38,728 nucleotides of DNA from an uncultured Spartobacteria bacterium (GTDB taxonomy: Bacteria > Verrucomicrobiota > Verrucomicrobiia > Chthoniobacterales > UBA6821). Shown here piece by piece: positions 15,610 to 22,041 of the stretch (positions are counted from its first letter, which is position 1; each line of letters begins with the position of its first letter). Below the pieces are notes generated by a model. It had not been told where the DNA came from. It ran no database searches and was given only the letters and a program-made list of their open reading frames with translations. Made by a program: the position numbers and the translations under genes. The DNA lies in the NCBI GenBank assembly GCA_903933015.1, contig CAIZIQ010000021.1, positions 1 through 38,728 of the forward strand, in the 5' to 3' direction.

Positions 15610-17001
15610 TCAAGGAGTCTTTGTACCGGTTTGGATGCAGGAGTTGGTCTGCACCTCCGCATCTTCCGCCACGAGCCATGGCCTGGCATCGGGTTGGGCA
15701 ACGGAGACAACCACATGATCCAGAATCACGTTTGTGGCATGGCGGACATACAGGACGGAGGCCGGCGGGTCCCCGACGATATTGGACTGGGGGTAGTCCT
15801 TCTCATGCTCGGGAGGTGACGGGGGAATGCTCGCCATGCCCCCGGGCATCTGAAGATAACAGTTGCGCAGGGTCACATTCCCCATCTTGGCCTCCGGAAT
15901 ACCAGTGATGGAACTGGAGGGACGGGTTTCATTGCCCGGCTCGGTCACCCGCACATTTTCGATGAGAATCCCGTCCATGGATCCCGGCAGATTACTGCGA
16001 TGGGCCAGTCGCAGGAACAGTGGCTGGGAGACACTTTTCATCTCCAGACCATCAACGGTGATGTCCTTCACGATAGAGCCGTCCACCGATTCAAGGCAGA
16101 GCCCCCCGTACTTCGCACCGCTCACCACGTTGTTGCGGAACACAATTCCCGAAACCGGACCGGCCGAGGCGGTGCCTAGCTTGATCGCGTTCGCACGGTA
16201 GGAGCGGATGGCATTGTTCTCCACGAGGATGTTTCTCAATCCCCGACCGCCGTGTGATTTCAGGCAGATGGCGTCGTCCTCGGAGTTGATGACGCAGTCG
16301 CGGATCACGACTTCTCCACAGTCGCAGATGTCGATGCCGTCGAGATTCGGACAATCAGGGGGAGCCTCCACTTTCACCCTTTCCATAAGCAGATGGGAAC
16401 ATTCGCTGTAGACCTGGGTCCACATCCTGGGATTGCGCAGGGTGATGTCACGGACCGTCACGTTCGTGCTCTGGAAAATCCTGAGCAACGAGGGACGCTC
16501 GCTCTCCACGCCCGACATCTGAACTTCCTTGCACCGTCCGTCAATCTCGCCCTCCCCGTCGATGGTCAGGTTGTTGGCAACGGCCGCGTAAAGAAGGCTC
16601 CTTTTGTTCGCACCTGCGGAGGATCCCGAGGGAAAGAGGACCGGGTAATCCGCAGCATTGGTCCCGCCGACTAGAACAGCTCCTTTGCCTAGATGAAACG
16701 TCATCCCTCCTTTCAGGGTTAGTTCGGCCGTAAGGTAACGTCCTGGTGAAAAAACCACACTGCCACCGCTCCCGCCACAGGCATCGATGGCCTTCTGGAT
16801 GGCCTCCGTGTCATAGGTCATCCCGTCTCCCTTCGCCCCGTAGGAACGTGGGTCGTGAATGGGCGCGGGAGGAAGAACGATCGGCGACGTGGAATTGGTC
16901 AACCGCGCGACCGGCTGCTCCCACCATCGGGAATTTTCAATTTGATCGGCAGGGGTGGAGGTACCCAGCAGGAAGGCGGCAAGAATCAGGGGGGGAATCA
17001 T
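15610..17001 (-). CDS. Glycoside hydrolase family 28 (polygalacturonase-like), secreted
   Basis: Right-handed beta-helix pectin-type hydrolase. It opens with a short hydrophobic leader (MIPPLILAAFLLG) and the pectate-lyase-like entry DPRSYGAKGDGMTYDTEAIQ. GH28 active-site motifs follow: NLDGIDICDC (family NTDG), SEDDAICLKS (the catalytic DD), and LKSHGGRG at the GHG position. ANAIKLGT takes the RIK position, with Ala replacing Arg. The substituted N(T)DG and R(I)K motifs suggest a substrate other than plain polygalacturonate. The 463 residues are normal. It lies between tRNA-Glu 3'-end copies at 15485 and (weak) 17110 and is not coupled to neighbours, so it may be cargo of an old insertion. 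Confidence 0.88.
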   Translation of the reverse strand: MIPPLILAAFLLGTSTPADQIENSRWWEQPVARLTNSTSPIVLPPAPIHDPRSYGAKGDGMTYDTEAIQKAIDACGGSGGSVVFSPGRYLTAELTLKGGMTFHLGKGAVLVGGTNAADYPVLFPSGSSAGANKRSLLYAAVANNLTIDGEGEIDGRCKEVQMSGVESERPSLLRIFQSTNVTVRDITLRNPRMWTQVYSECSHLLMERVKVEAPPDCPNLDGIDICDCGEVVIRDCVINSEDDAICLKSHGGRGLRNILVENNAIRSYRANAIKLGTASAGPVSGIVFRNNVVSGAKYGGLCLESVDGSIVKDITVDGLEMKSVSQPLFLRLAHRSNLPGSMDGILIENVRVTEPGNETRPSSSITGIPEAKMGNVTLRNCYLQMPGGMASIPPSPPEHEKDYPQSNIVGDPPASVLYVRHATNVILDHVVVSVAQPDARPWLVAEDAEVQTNSCIQTGTKTP

Positions 17002-17109
17002 GGAGATATGTTCTGTGGGCTGTTAATTGAAAGTTACCTTGCTGTCAAAAGGATGAACTTCCCTAAAACCGCGATCTCGCCCCTGTGCCTGTGGGGTATG
17101 CGATCATCA

Positions 17110-17129
17110 AATCCGGTTAGGGGAGCCAC
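17110..17129 (+). repeat. Degenerate copy of the tRNA-Glu 3' end (17/20)
   Basis: AATCCGGTTAGGGGAGCCAC matches the tRNA-Glu end AATCCCGTTAGGGTCGCCAC at 17 of 20 positions, same orientation. It overlaps the last codons of the GH8 gene (RKWLP stop). With 15485-15503 it would bracket the GH28 gene. The match may be chance because it overlaps coding sequence. Confidence 0.4.
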
Positions 17130-18277
17130 TTCCTGATATCTGGTTTTTCCGACATCAGGATCATGCAGAGCATGTTGACCGAATCCGAGTAGTAGTCTTC
17201 GTGCTTCTTCTCCCCGTAGGAGAAAACGGCCTCTTCCCAGCCCGTGTTCCCCAGTGCCTTCGCCGCGACACCCGTCGGTGCAATGAAACAGGCGGTTTCG
17301 AAGTCACTGTTCCGCACGGGAGATCCATCCAGGTGATACCCGGCCCGGAACTCTTCCGGCGCATGGAGGACTCCGCCTATCCACCCCACCAACGGTTTCA
17401 GAACTTTTCCGGCACGTCCATCCTTCAGGGCCAGTTCCGCCCAACCGATGCGCCAGGGCACCCGGCAGGCATTGTAGTAGTAGTCCCCGTCGCTATGACC
17501 CTCCAGAAAACCGGACTGCACCGGAACCCACCGCCCCTCTTTTTGCACCGCAAAATCGGGAACAAGCCCCGTCCGGGGTGCTGCACCCTCCTGTAGCTCC
17601 CCGAGGATCGCATAGCACCGGCTCTCCACCTTCTCCCAGACCGGATCACCGGTCGCGACACCGAATGCCCGGAAGTGCGTCGGCATGAAGTCCGAGGGTC
17701 GCGTCTGACCAGGCATCTCATTCCAATCGCCGAGCCGGAGCGATCCATCGGGACGCACCAGGGAGACGGCAATGTTCCCGATCAAGGTTTTGGCCTCCGA
17801 TAGATAATGTTCCTCTCCCCAGCGATGATGAGCCAGGAGAAGGGCATAGGCCATATCGAGATCGCCGTCGGTGGCGCTGTCATCCCGAGGCGGCTTCTCA
17901 TTTGCCGGGATCTTCCAGCACATGAAGGCGTGATTGATACTCGAGGGAAATTGCTTCCGGAATGCATCAAGCCCATCGAAATACTTTTTTGCATCCGGAT
18001 CCCTGTCGGCCATGAAGACCGTGATGAGCATGCCGTATCCCATCGCCTCGGAGACGGTCGCCCCCTTGCCGTTGTAGTCGACCTTCCACGCTCCGGGAAA
18101 GCGCACCGAGGGAATCAGGTATTTACCCTTCCAGAAGGAATAATAGCTCTCCACGGCCCCCTCCCTGGCACTCGTGTTGGGATCGTGGGTGACCTCCGCC
18201 GCCTGCAGCGGGAGCGGCAAAGCCGTGAGTGCCGCCAACGGCAGGCTGAGGAGCAAAGCCACCCGAGTTCCCTTCAT
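17117..18277 (-). CDS. Glycoside hydrolase family 8 (endoglucanase/chitosanase-like), secreted
   Basis: Inverting (alpha/alpha)6-barrel enzyme that cuts beta-1,4-glucan, chitosan or xylan. From ATG at 18277 it has 386 residues with a clear signal peptide: MKGTRVALLLSLPLAALTALPL, with probable cleavage after LQAAE or QAA. E78 in SEAMGYGM is the family's catalytic acid. The DGDLDMAYALLLAHHRWG block (about 137-154) holds the conserved aspartates. The end RKWLP is normal. A longer frame to 18448 was rejected because the signal peptide starts at 18277. Its ATG overlaps the recO stop as ATGA, so a secreted glycosidase ends a housekeeping operon. Exact substrate is not readable. Confidence 0.9.
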   Translation of the reverse strand: MKGTRVALLLSLPLAALTALPLPLQAAEVTHDPNTSAREGAVESYYSFWKGKYLIPSVRFPGAWKVDYNGKGATVSEAMGYGMLITVFMADRDPDAKKYFDGLDAFRKQFPSSINHAFMCWKIPANEKPPRDDSATDGDLDMAYALLLAHHRWGEEHYLSEAKTLIGNIAVSLVRPDGSLRLGDWNEMPGQTRPSDFMPTHFRAFGVATGDPVWEKVESRCYAILGELQEGAAPRTGLVPDFAVQKEGRWVPVQSGFLEGHSDGDYYYNACRVPWRIGWAELALKDGRAGKVLKPLVGWIGGVLHAPEEFRAGYHLDGSPVRNSDFETACFIAPTGVAAKALGNTGWEEAVFSYGEKKHEDYYSDSVNMLCMILMSEKPDIRKWLP

Positions 18278-18801
18278 GAGATCTGGGCCAGAAGGCGTGA
18301 ACGGTTTTCTGGAAGCTTGTGGGCCACGGAGGCCAGGGAGCGGTATGCGGGGATCGAGGGATCGTGGATCCCGAGGGCCTTGGCGAGTTCCGCTTCGAAA
18401 TGCTCGACGGCCCGTTTCACCGGCTGATTGCCACGCAGGAAGCCCCACGCCCGTTCCAGCAATCCGAAGATTTCTGGGACGGGATGCATCGGCTCGGTGA
18501 AGAGATCGCAGAGTTCGGCGAAGTAGGAAGCGGAGAGGATCGTGGCATACGTCGCAGGAAGGGCCTCGTCCATGCAGACCGCCACCTCGCTGAGCGAGTG
18601 CAGATCGCCGCTCCTCGGCGGCTTAAAGGAAATCTCCGCCATAGTGAACAGCTCAAGCCTTCCAGCAAAGGGACTCCCCGGCTTCATGGCGCTCCGTACT
18701 GCCGTTTTCACCTTGCCGTGGCGGTCGGTCAGCCAAACAACCACCAGACTGTTCTCCGAGAAACGGTACCGACGCAGCAGGATGGCCCGCGCCTCGTTCA
18801 T
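18274..18801 (-). CDS. recO: DNA repair protein RecO, short form
   Basis: Recombination mediator that helps load RecA with RecR. The N-terminal OB fold is recognisable: RAILLRRYRFSENSLVVVWLT, DRHGKVKTAVRSAMKPGSPF, AGRLELFTMAEISF. A helical part with SYFAELCDLFTEP follows. It has only 175 residues against about 240 usually; the C-terminal zinc-finger part (CxxC...CxxC) is missing. Start ATG at 18801 overlaps the stop of the DUF2017 gene (ATGA) and the stop overlaps the GH8 start (ATGA), so three genes are translationally linked. Confidence 0.85.
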   Translation of the reverse strand: MNEARAILLRRYRFSENSLVVVWLTDRHGKVKTAVRSAMKPGSPFAGRLELFTMAEISFKPPRSGDLHSLSEVAVCMDEALPATYATILSASYFAELCDLFTEPMHPVPEIFGLLERAWGFLRGNQPVKRAVEHFEAELAKALGIHDPSIPAYRSLASVAHKLPENRSRLLAQIS

Positions 18802-19322
18802 GAATCCCCTTCGCCCCCTTCACCATCTAAGCAGCGCACCAGACACTCCTGGATGAAGGCGTAGAAATTCACCTGCATCAGAGCGATCCCTCGTGCATCG
18901 GAAAGATCGGGAAACGATTCATGGGAGAGATCCGCCTCGGTGAATCGATGCTCACCGACTAGGGCGAGTCGCAGCGCATTCAGCGTGGTGAGCCACGCGT
19001 CGGCATGTCCGAGGGGAATCTCCAGGGAGGCCCCCTTCTCCTCGCCTACCTTTTCATCCTGTTCCATGGGCTCCGTCATCCTCTCCAGATCAGCCGCCAC
19101 CATCGAACGCTCCGTCTCGAAATGCCTCCGCAACTCCGGCTGCACATGGTCCTCCCAATCGAGGCGAAGATCCTCATCCTCGCCGGGCGAAGGAAGTAGC
19201 CTTTCACTCCCCTCCGGACAGCGCTCCCAAGGATCGACCGCCACCGCGCGTAGCAACTCCACCAGCAGAGGATGAATCCCCGTGAACAAGGGGTTCCCGT
19301 GATCGTTGATCTCGAAAATCAT
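18798..19322 (-). CDS. DUF2017 family protein, ClpS-associated
   Basis: Acidic 174-residue protein that fits DUF2017 by length, composition and position. Its C-terminal half reads HADAWLTTLNALRLALVGEHRF and ALMQVNFYAFIQECLVRCLD, a helical pattern seen in that family. In Actinobacteria a DUF2017 gene commonly follows clpS (for example Rv1332 after Rv1331), and the same order occurs here: 12 bp after clpS and overlapping recO by 4 bp. Function is unknown; the context suggests a role in the N-end-rule or Clp protease pathway. No signal peptide or membrane segment. Confidence 0.7.
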   Translation of the reverse strand: MIFEINDHGNPLFTGIHPLLVELLRAVAVDPWERCPEGSERLLPSPGEDEDLRLDWEDHVQPELRRHFETERSMVAADLERMTEPMEQDEKVGEEKGASLEIPLGHADAWLTTLNALRLALVGEHRFTEADLSHESFPDLSDARGIALMQVNFYAFIQECLVRCLDGEGGEGDS

Positions 19323-19334
19323 GCGTCCAGTTCC

Positions 19335-19622
19335 CTAGGAAGATTTCTCAAGAGTCGCCAGCAGGAGGTAGGTATGGAGCTGCTGCACATAGAGCTCAGC
19401 CTGCTCGCGCCCCCCGCTCCAGACCACCGAACGTCCCTTCACATGGACCTCCATCATGTGCTGCTCAGCGCGTTCACGCGTCCAGCCGAAGATCCTGCGG
19501 AAAACCATCGAGACATAGCTCATCAGATTGACCGGGTCATTGTGAACCACGACAAGCCAAGGGAGATCCAACGCCTCCGCAAGATCCGTCTCGGGTGATT
19601 CCAGAAGATCGGGATTCGCCAT
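19335..19622 (-). CDS. clpS: ATP-dependent Clp protease adaptor ClpS
   Basis: Delivers N-degron substrates to ClpA/ClpC. Its 95 residues are the usual size. The core is plain: PWLVVVHNDPVNLMSYVSMV holds the substrate-pocket HNDPVN motif, followed by FGWTRERAEQHMMEVHVKG and then GGREQAELYVQQLHTYLL. The start is 2 bp after the stop of the preceding gene. It is the third of six genes in the ybeY-GH8 run. Confidence 0.95.
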   Translation of the reverse strand: MANPDLLESPETDLAEALDLPWLVVVHNDPVNLMSYVSMVFRRIFGWTRERAEQHMMEVHVKGRSVVWSGGREQAELYVQQLHTYLLLATLEKSS

Positions 19623-19624
19623 GA

Positions 19625-20215
19625 TCAGACGACTGAGATGGGGGCCGAAAAATCTTCCCGCCCGAGAATGCCTAGGATCAGGAAACGCGAGATGTCTCGC
19701 CCGTCGAGCCCTGAACCCATTCCCTCCTGCAGAAGATAAGCCCCCTCCATGACACGCGGAGGAAGGCTGAAAAGTGCGGCCCGGAGAGCATGGATCACGG
19801 CCAGGTGTCCCGGGGCATCTCCGGCGAGCACCATCGCGCGATAGCGTTCCAACATCCGGTCACCACGCGGTGGTAGAAGCCCGCCAATGAGACGCTTTCC
19901 CTCGGTGCGGCTCTGTAGGGAGAGAGACTTTGGGAGGAACGCCTCCAGCCGACAATCAATCCCGGCGATCTCCAGATTCCCTCCCTGGGAATACTCTCGG
20001 CGCACATCGGCCATGGCGGAGCGGATCGCAGGGGAAAAGAGTGCGGCATTCCAATTCACTACCGAGGCCGCCACGGGGCCACGGACTTCGAGGGTCACCT
20101 CACCCACGGCATCGAGGAAGGGATTGCACAACTCCGCCGCACGCACGATCACCCCGAGATCACTCCCGGAGTCGACCTGCTCCTGCTGGATGGCGACTTG
20201 GCTCCCTGAACTCAT
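19625..20215 (-). CDS. Protein of unknown function between ybeY and clpS
   Basis: A 196-residue soluble protein that I do not recognise. It has no signal peptide, no transmembrane helix and no metal motif. The N-terminal half is beta-like (GEVTLEVRGPVAASVVNWNA, GGNLEIAGIDCRLEAFLP). The C-terminal half is helical (MLERYRAMVLAGDAPGHLAV, RVMEGAYLLQEGMGSGLDGR, DISRFLILGILGREDFS). ATG at 20215 lies 13 bp after ybeY and the stop 2 bp before clpS, and the codon use is like the neighbours, so it is a real gene of this operon. A role linked to translation quality control or Clp proteolysis would be a guess from position only. Confidence 0.75.
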   Translation of the reverse strand: MSSGSQVAIQQEQVDSGSDLGVIVRAAELCNPFLDAVGEVTLEVRGPVAASVVNWNAALFSPAIRSAMADVRREYSQGGNLEIAGIDCRLEAFLPKSLSLQSRTEGKRLIGGLLPPRGDRMLERYRAMVLAGDAPGHLAVIHALRAALFSLPPRVMEGAYLLQEGMGSGLDGRDISRFLILGILGREDFSAPISVV

Positions 20216-20228
20216 GAGCCGAAAGCTA

Positions 20229-20660
20229 TCACAGACCGCGAAGCGCGGCCTTTAAAATCTCCTCCTGCCGGGCATGCATGATCACCCTCTCTTTTTTGCT
20301 CAGGTCATCGTAGCCGAGCAGATGGAGCAGACCATGGATCGCACAGAGGGCCACCTCGTGGTCGGCGGGATGACGAAACTTCTTGGCATTAGCCGCCGCG
20401 ATCGGAACCCCAATCAGGATCTCACCATGCTCGAAGGTGATCACATCGGTCGGCGTCGGATCCTCCAGGAACTCCCCGTGCACCTTGGCGATCGCCGCCT
20501 CACCCAGCAGCGTGATCTCAACCTCGGATGGAAGCTCCAGCCCCTTCTTCCTCGGCTTCTCCAGACACATAGGCAACGCCACTTCCACAATCCGCCGGAT
20601 CTTCGGCAGATCGACCTTCACCGCCCGCTGACGGTTGGCCCAAGTGAGAATGGGGAGCAT
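20229..20660 (-). CDS. ybeY: Endoribonuclease / rRNA maturation factor YbeY
   Basis: Metal-dependent RNase acting in 16S rRNA 3'-end maturation and ribosome quality control. It has 143 residues, with the family segments EVEITLLGEAAIAKVHGEFL, DPTPTDVITFEHGEI and ALCAIHGLLHLLGYDDLSKK. The metal motif normally reads HGxLHLxGYDH; here the third ligand position is Asp (GYDD), confirmed codon by codon (TAC GAT GAC). Asp can bind Zn, so it may stay active. The gene heads the six-gene minus-strand operon, and its upstream region holds the repeat-bounded structured insertion. Confidence 0.93.
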   Translation of the reverse strand: MLPILTWANRQRAVKVDLPKIRRIVEVALPMCLEKPRKKGLELPSEVEITLLGEAAIAKVHGEFLEDPTPTDVITFEHGEILIGVPIAAANAKKFRHPADHEVALCAIHGLLHLLGYDDLSKKERVIMHARQEEILKAALRGL

Positions 20661-20686
20661 TAGAGGATTTGAATATGGAACTCAGG

Positions 20687-20705
20687 AACTCAGGAAGGGG
20701 AAAAA
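20687..20705 (+). repeat. Left copy of a 19-bp direct repeat flanking the structured element
   Basis: AACTCAGGAAGGGGAAAAA occurs identically here and at 21053-21071. The two copies bound a 347-bp segment with no gene, in the manner of a target duplication or a recombination scar. Confidence 0.85.
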
Positions 20706-20756
20706 AGAAGAATATCGCGCAGAGGCGCAGGGGCGCAGAGAAGAATTCCAAGGAGA

Positions 20757-21054
20757 AGGCTGTTAAGGCTGAAGACAACCAAGCTTGTGGGTACAAGCGC
20801 GGAAGACTGACGAAGTCAGCCCCGAAGGGGTGGCACTGTCCGCCGAGAGGCGGATGCCATCAATTAGGCTGTTAGGAAGGCAAGAACCAAGCGATTGGGA
20901 CCGCCGAGTGCTGGGAGGCACGGCGTAGCCTGTGCGATAGCACAGCCCGGTAGGGCGAGGTGAGCGGGAGCGAACGAGGCAAGTCGCTCGGAAGACCGTG
21001 ACAGAGTCGCAACCCGCGGGGCGGCACCGCTTGCCGGGAGGCAAGTGCCGTCAA
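20757..21054 (+). repeat. Tandemly duplicated structured element with compensatory stem changes
   Basis: Two units begin with AGGCTGTTA (20757 and 20866) and share a second block CGGAAGAC...TCAA (20800-20863 and 20989-21054). Their 37-nt ends (20827-20863 and 21018-21054) align without gaps. All ten differences are transitions; eight of them form four compensated base pairs in a two-part stem (outer 5 bp, inner 6 bp, loop GAGA or GGGA). Unit 2 has extra hairpins: CGCC/GGCG enclosing GTGCT-GGGA-GGCAC (20902-20925), CTGTGC-GATA-GCACAG (20930-20945) and CCC-GGTA-GGG. Unit 1 has GCTTGT-GGGT-ACAAGC, CTGAC-GAA-GTCAG and CCCC-GAA-GGGG. The region 20661-21171 has no convincing gene; 20706-20756 is G/A-rich low-complexity (GCGCAGAGGCGCAG type). 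Confidence 0.8.
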
Positions 21055-21071
21055 CTCAGGAAGGGGAAAAA
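21053..21071 (+). repeat. Right copy of the 19-bp direct repeat
   Basis: Identical to 20687-20705 and in the same orientation. It overlaps the final AA of the second structured unit, so the element ends exactly at this repeat. Confidence 0.85.
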
Positions 21072-21171
21072 GTATCTCGATCAGCCAACTCGTGAGCCCT
21101 TTGGTGAGAGAATCTAACCTACAGCGAGATTGTTTTAGGAGATTGGGCCTCTTTTACCTACTTTGGATTGA

Positions 21172-21501
21172 TTGAAGGATGCGATCATACTTTTCTCGGC
21201 CATCTCATTTTTGGCTTACGGGTTGGGCTGTTTTACTTCCCAGCACCTTAAAAAGGAGTTTGTGCGCTTCGGATTCTCCGCTCAGCGCGGGCTGATCGGT
21301 TTGCTTCAGATCTGCGGAGCCCTCGGAGTGATTGCAGGGCTATGGTTTCCCCTTCTTGGGAAGGCGGGGGCAGGAGGACTTGCCGTGATGATGTTTGTCG
21401 GGATCCTGGTGCGCATCAAAATCCGCGACAGCCTGCTTAAGACCATGCCGGCGGTTCTCTACTTTCTGGTGAACACCTACCTGGCGCTCTTCGCCTACTA
21501 G
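21172..21501 (+). CDS. DoxX-like small membrane protein (A)
   Basis: A 109-residue protein with four hydrophobic segments, fitting the DoxX/DoxX-like fold. The pattern LKKEFVRFGFS...LIGLLQICGALGVIAGLWFPLLG is typical of that group, whose members are thought to work with quinone- or thiosulfate-related redox enzymes or as small integral proteins of unknown role. The start is TTG at 21172 (first residues LKDAIILFSAISF); no ATG is available before the first helix. It converges on a second DoxX-like gene with a 6-bp gap. No enzyme partner is nearby. Confidence 0.75.
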   Translation: MKDAIILFSAISFLAYGLGCFTSQHLKKEFVRFGFSAQRGLIGLLQICGALGVIAGLWFPLLGKAGAGGLAVMMFVGILVRIKIRDSLLKTMPAVLYFLVNTYLALFAY

Positions 21502-21507
21502 GTTCCC

Positions 21508-21870
21508 CTACAGCGCCGCGATCAGCAGAGACAACCCAAGCATTGCCAAGGAGGGCCATGTTTTCTTGAAAGGGTCTTTGACCTTCAAATGCATGGTGAA
21601 GGCTCCCGCCATCAGCACTGCCAACCCGAAAGCTCCAGGGATCACTAGGATGGGAAACCAAATGCCAACCAGCAGTGCCAGTGCGCAGGCGATCTTCAAG
21701 ATCCCCACCAGGTAGAAGAACCAGACAGGCAGCCCATAAGTGGCAAACTCCTCCTTCAGACTCTTGGCTTCACCACCGCGGTAGCCAGTCGACTGGTTGG
21801 CCCGGAGGAGCCACACATTGAGAATCCCAAGACCCACCACGACCTGTAAAACGATGCGAAGGAGTTCCAT
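21508..21870 (-). CDS. DoxX-like small membrane protein (B)
   Basis: A 120-residue four-helix membrane protein, paralogous to the convergent gene next to it. Both share LK(K/E)EF...G, a helix with (L/I)K/QI(C)A(L)...G(L/I)WFP, GAGGLAV/GAFGLAV, and K(V/I)(K/R)D..KK near the end. I chose ATG at 21870 (MELLRIVLQVVVGLGILNVW); the longer frame to 22005 adds a Cys/Ser-rich non-family stretch. Function unknown. The spacer 21871-22041 before the next gene is 171 bp and contains another CGCGCGGAGGGGCAGAGA-type G/A-rich patch like the one at 20716-20740. Confidence 0.75.
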   Translation of the reverse strand: MELLRIVLQVVVGLGILNVWLLRANQSTGYRGGEAKSLKEEFATYGLPVWFFYLVGILKIACALALLVGIWFPILVIPGAFGLAVLMAGAFTMHLKVKDPFKKTWPSLAMLGLSLLIAAL

Positions 21871-22041
21871 AACTGCAACTAACGCCACACACCCTGAAAA
21901 GGAAAGGGGAAACGACGAAAGATCTCGCGCGGAGGGGCAGAGAACGCAGAGGATAGAATGAACGATCCGGAAGGAATTACTTGATTCTGCACTTATCCAG
22001 ACCAAGCCTGAACAGCTGACTATTACACCATTAACCGCATC

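Noticed and set aside
15492-15716. Short minus-strand frame after GH28 (LLEGVIIASPAGSVTMAES)
   Set aside because: It overlaps the GH28 end in another frame and ends in a tRNA-tail copy; it looks vaguely enzyme-like but I could not match it to a family.
20669-20875. 68-residue frame in the structured element
   Set aside because: Its translation is Lys/Arg-rich low complexity, and the DNA is better explained by repeats with paired stems.
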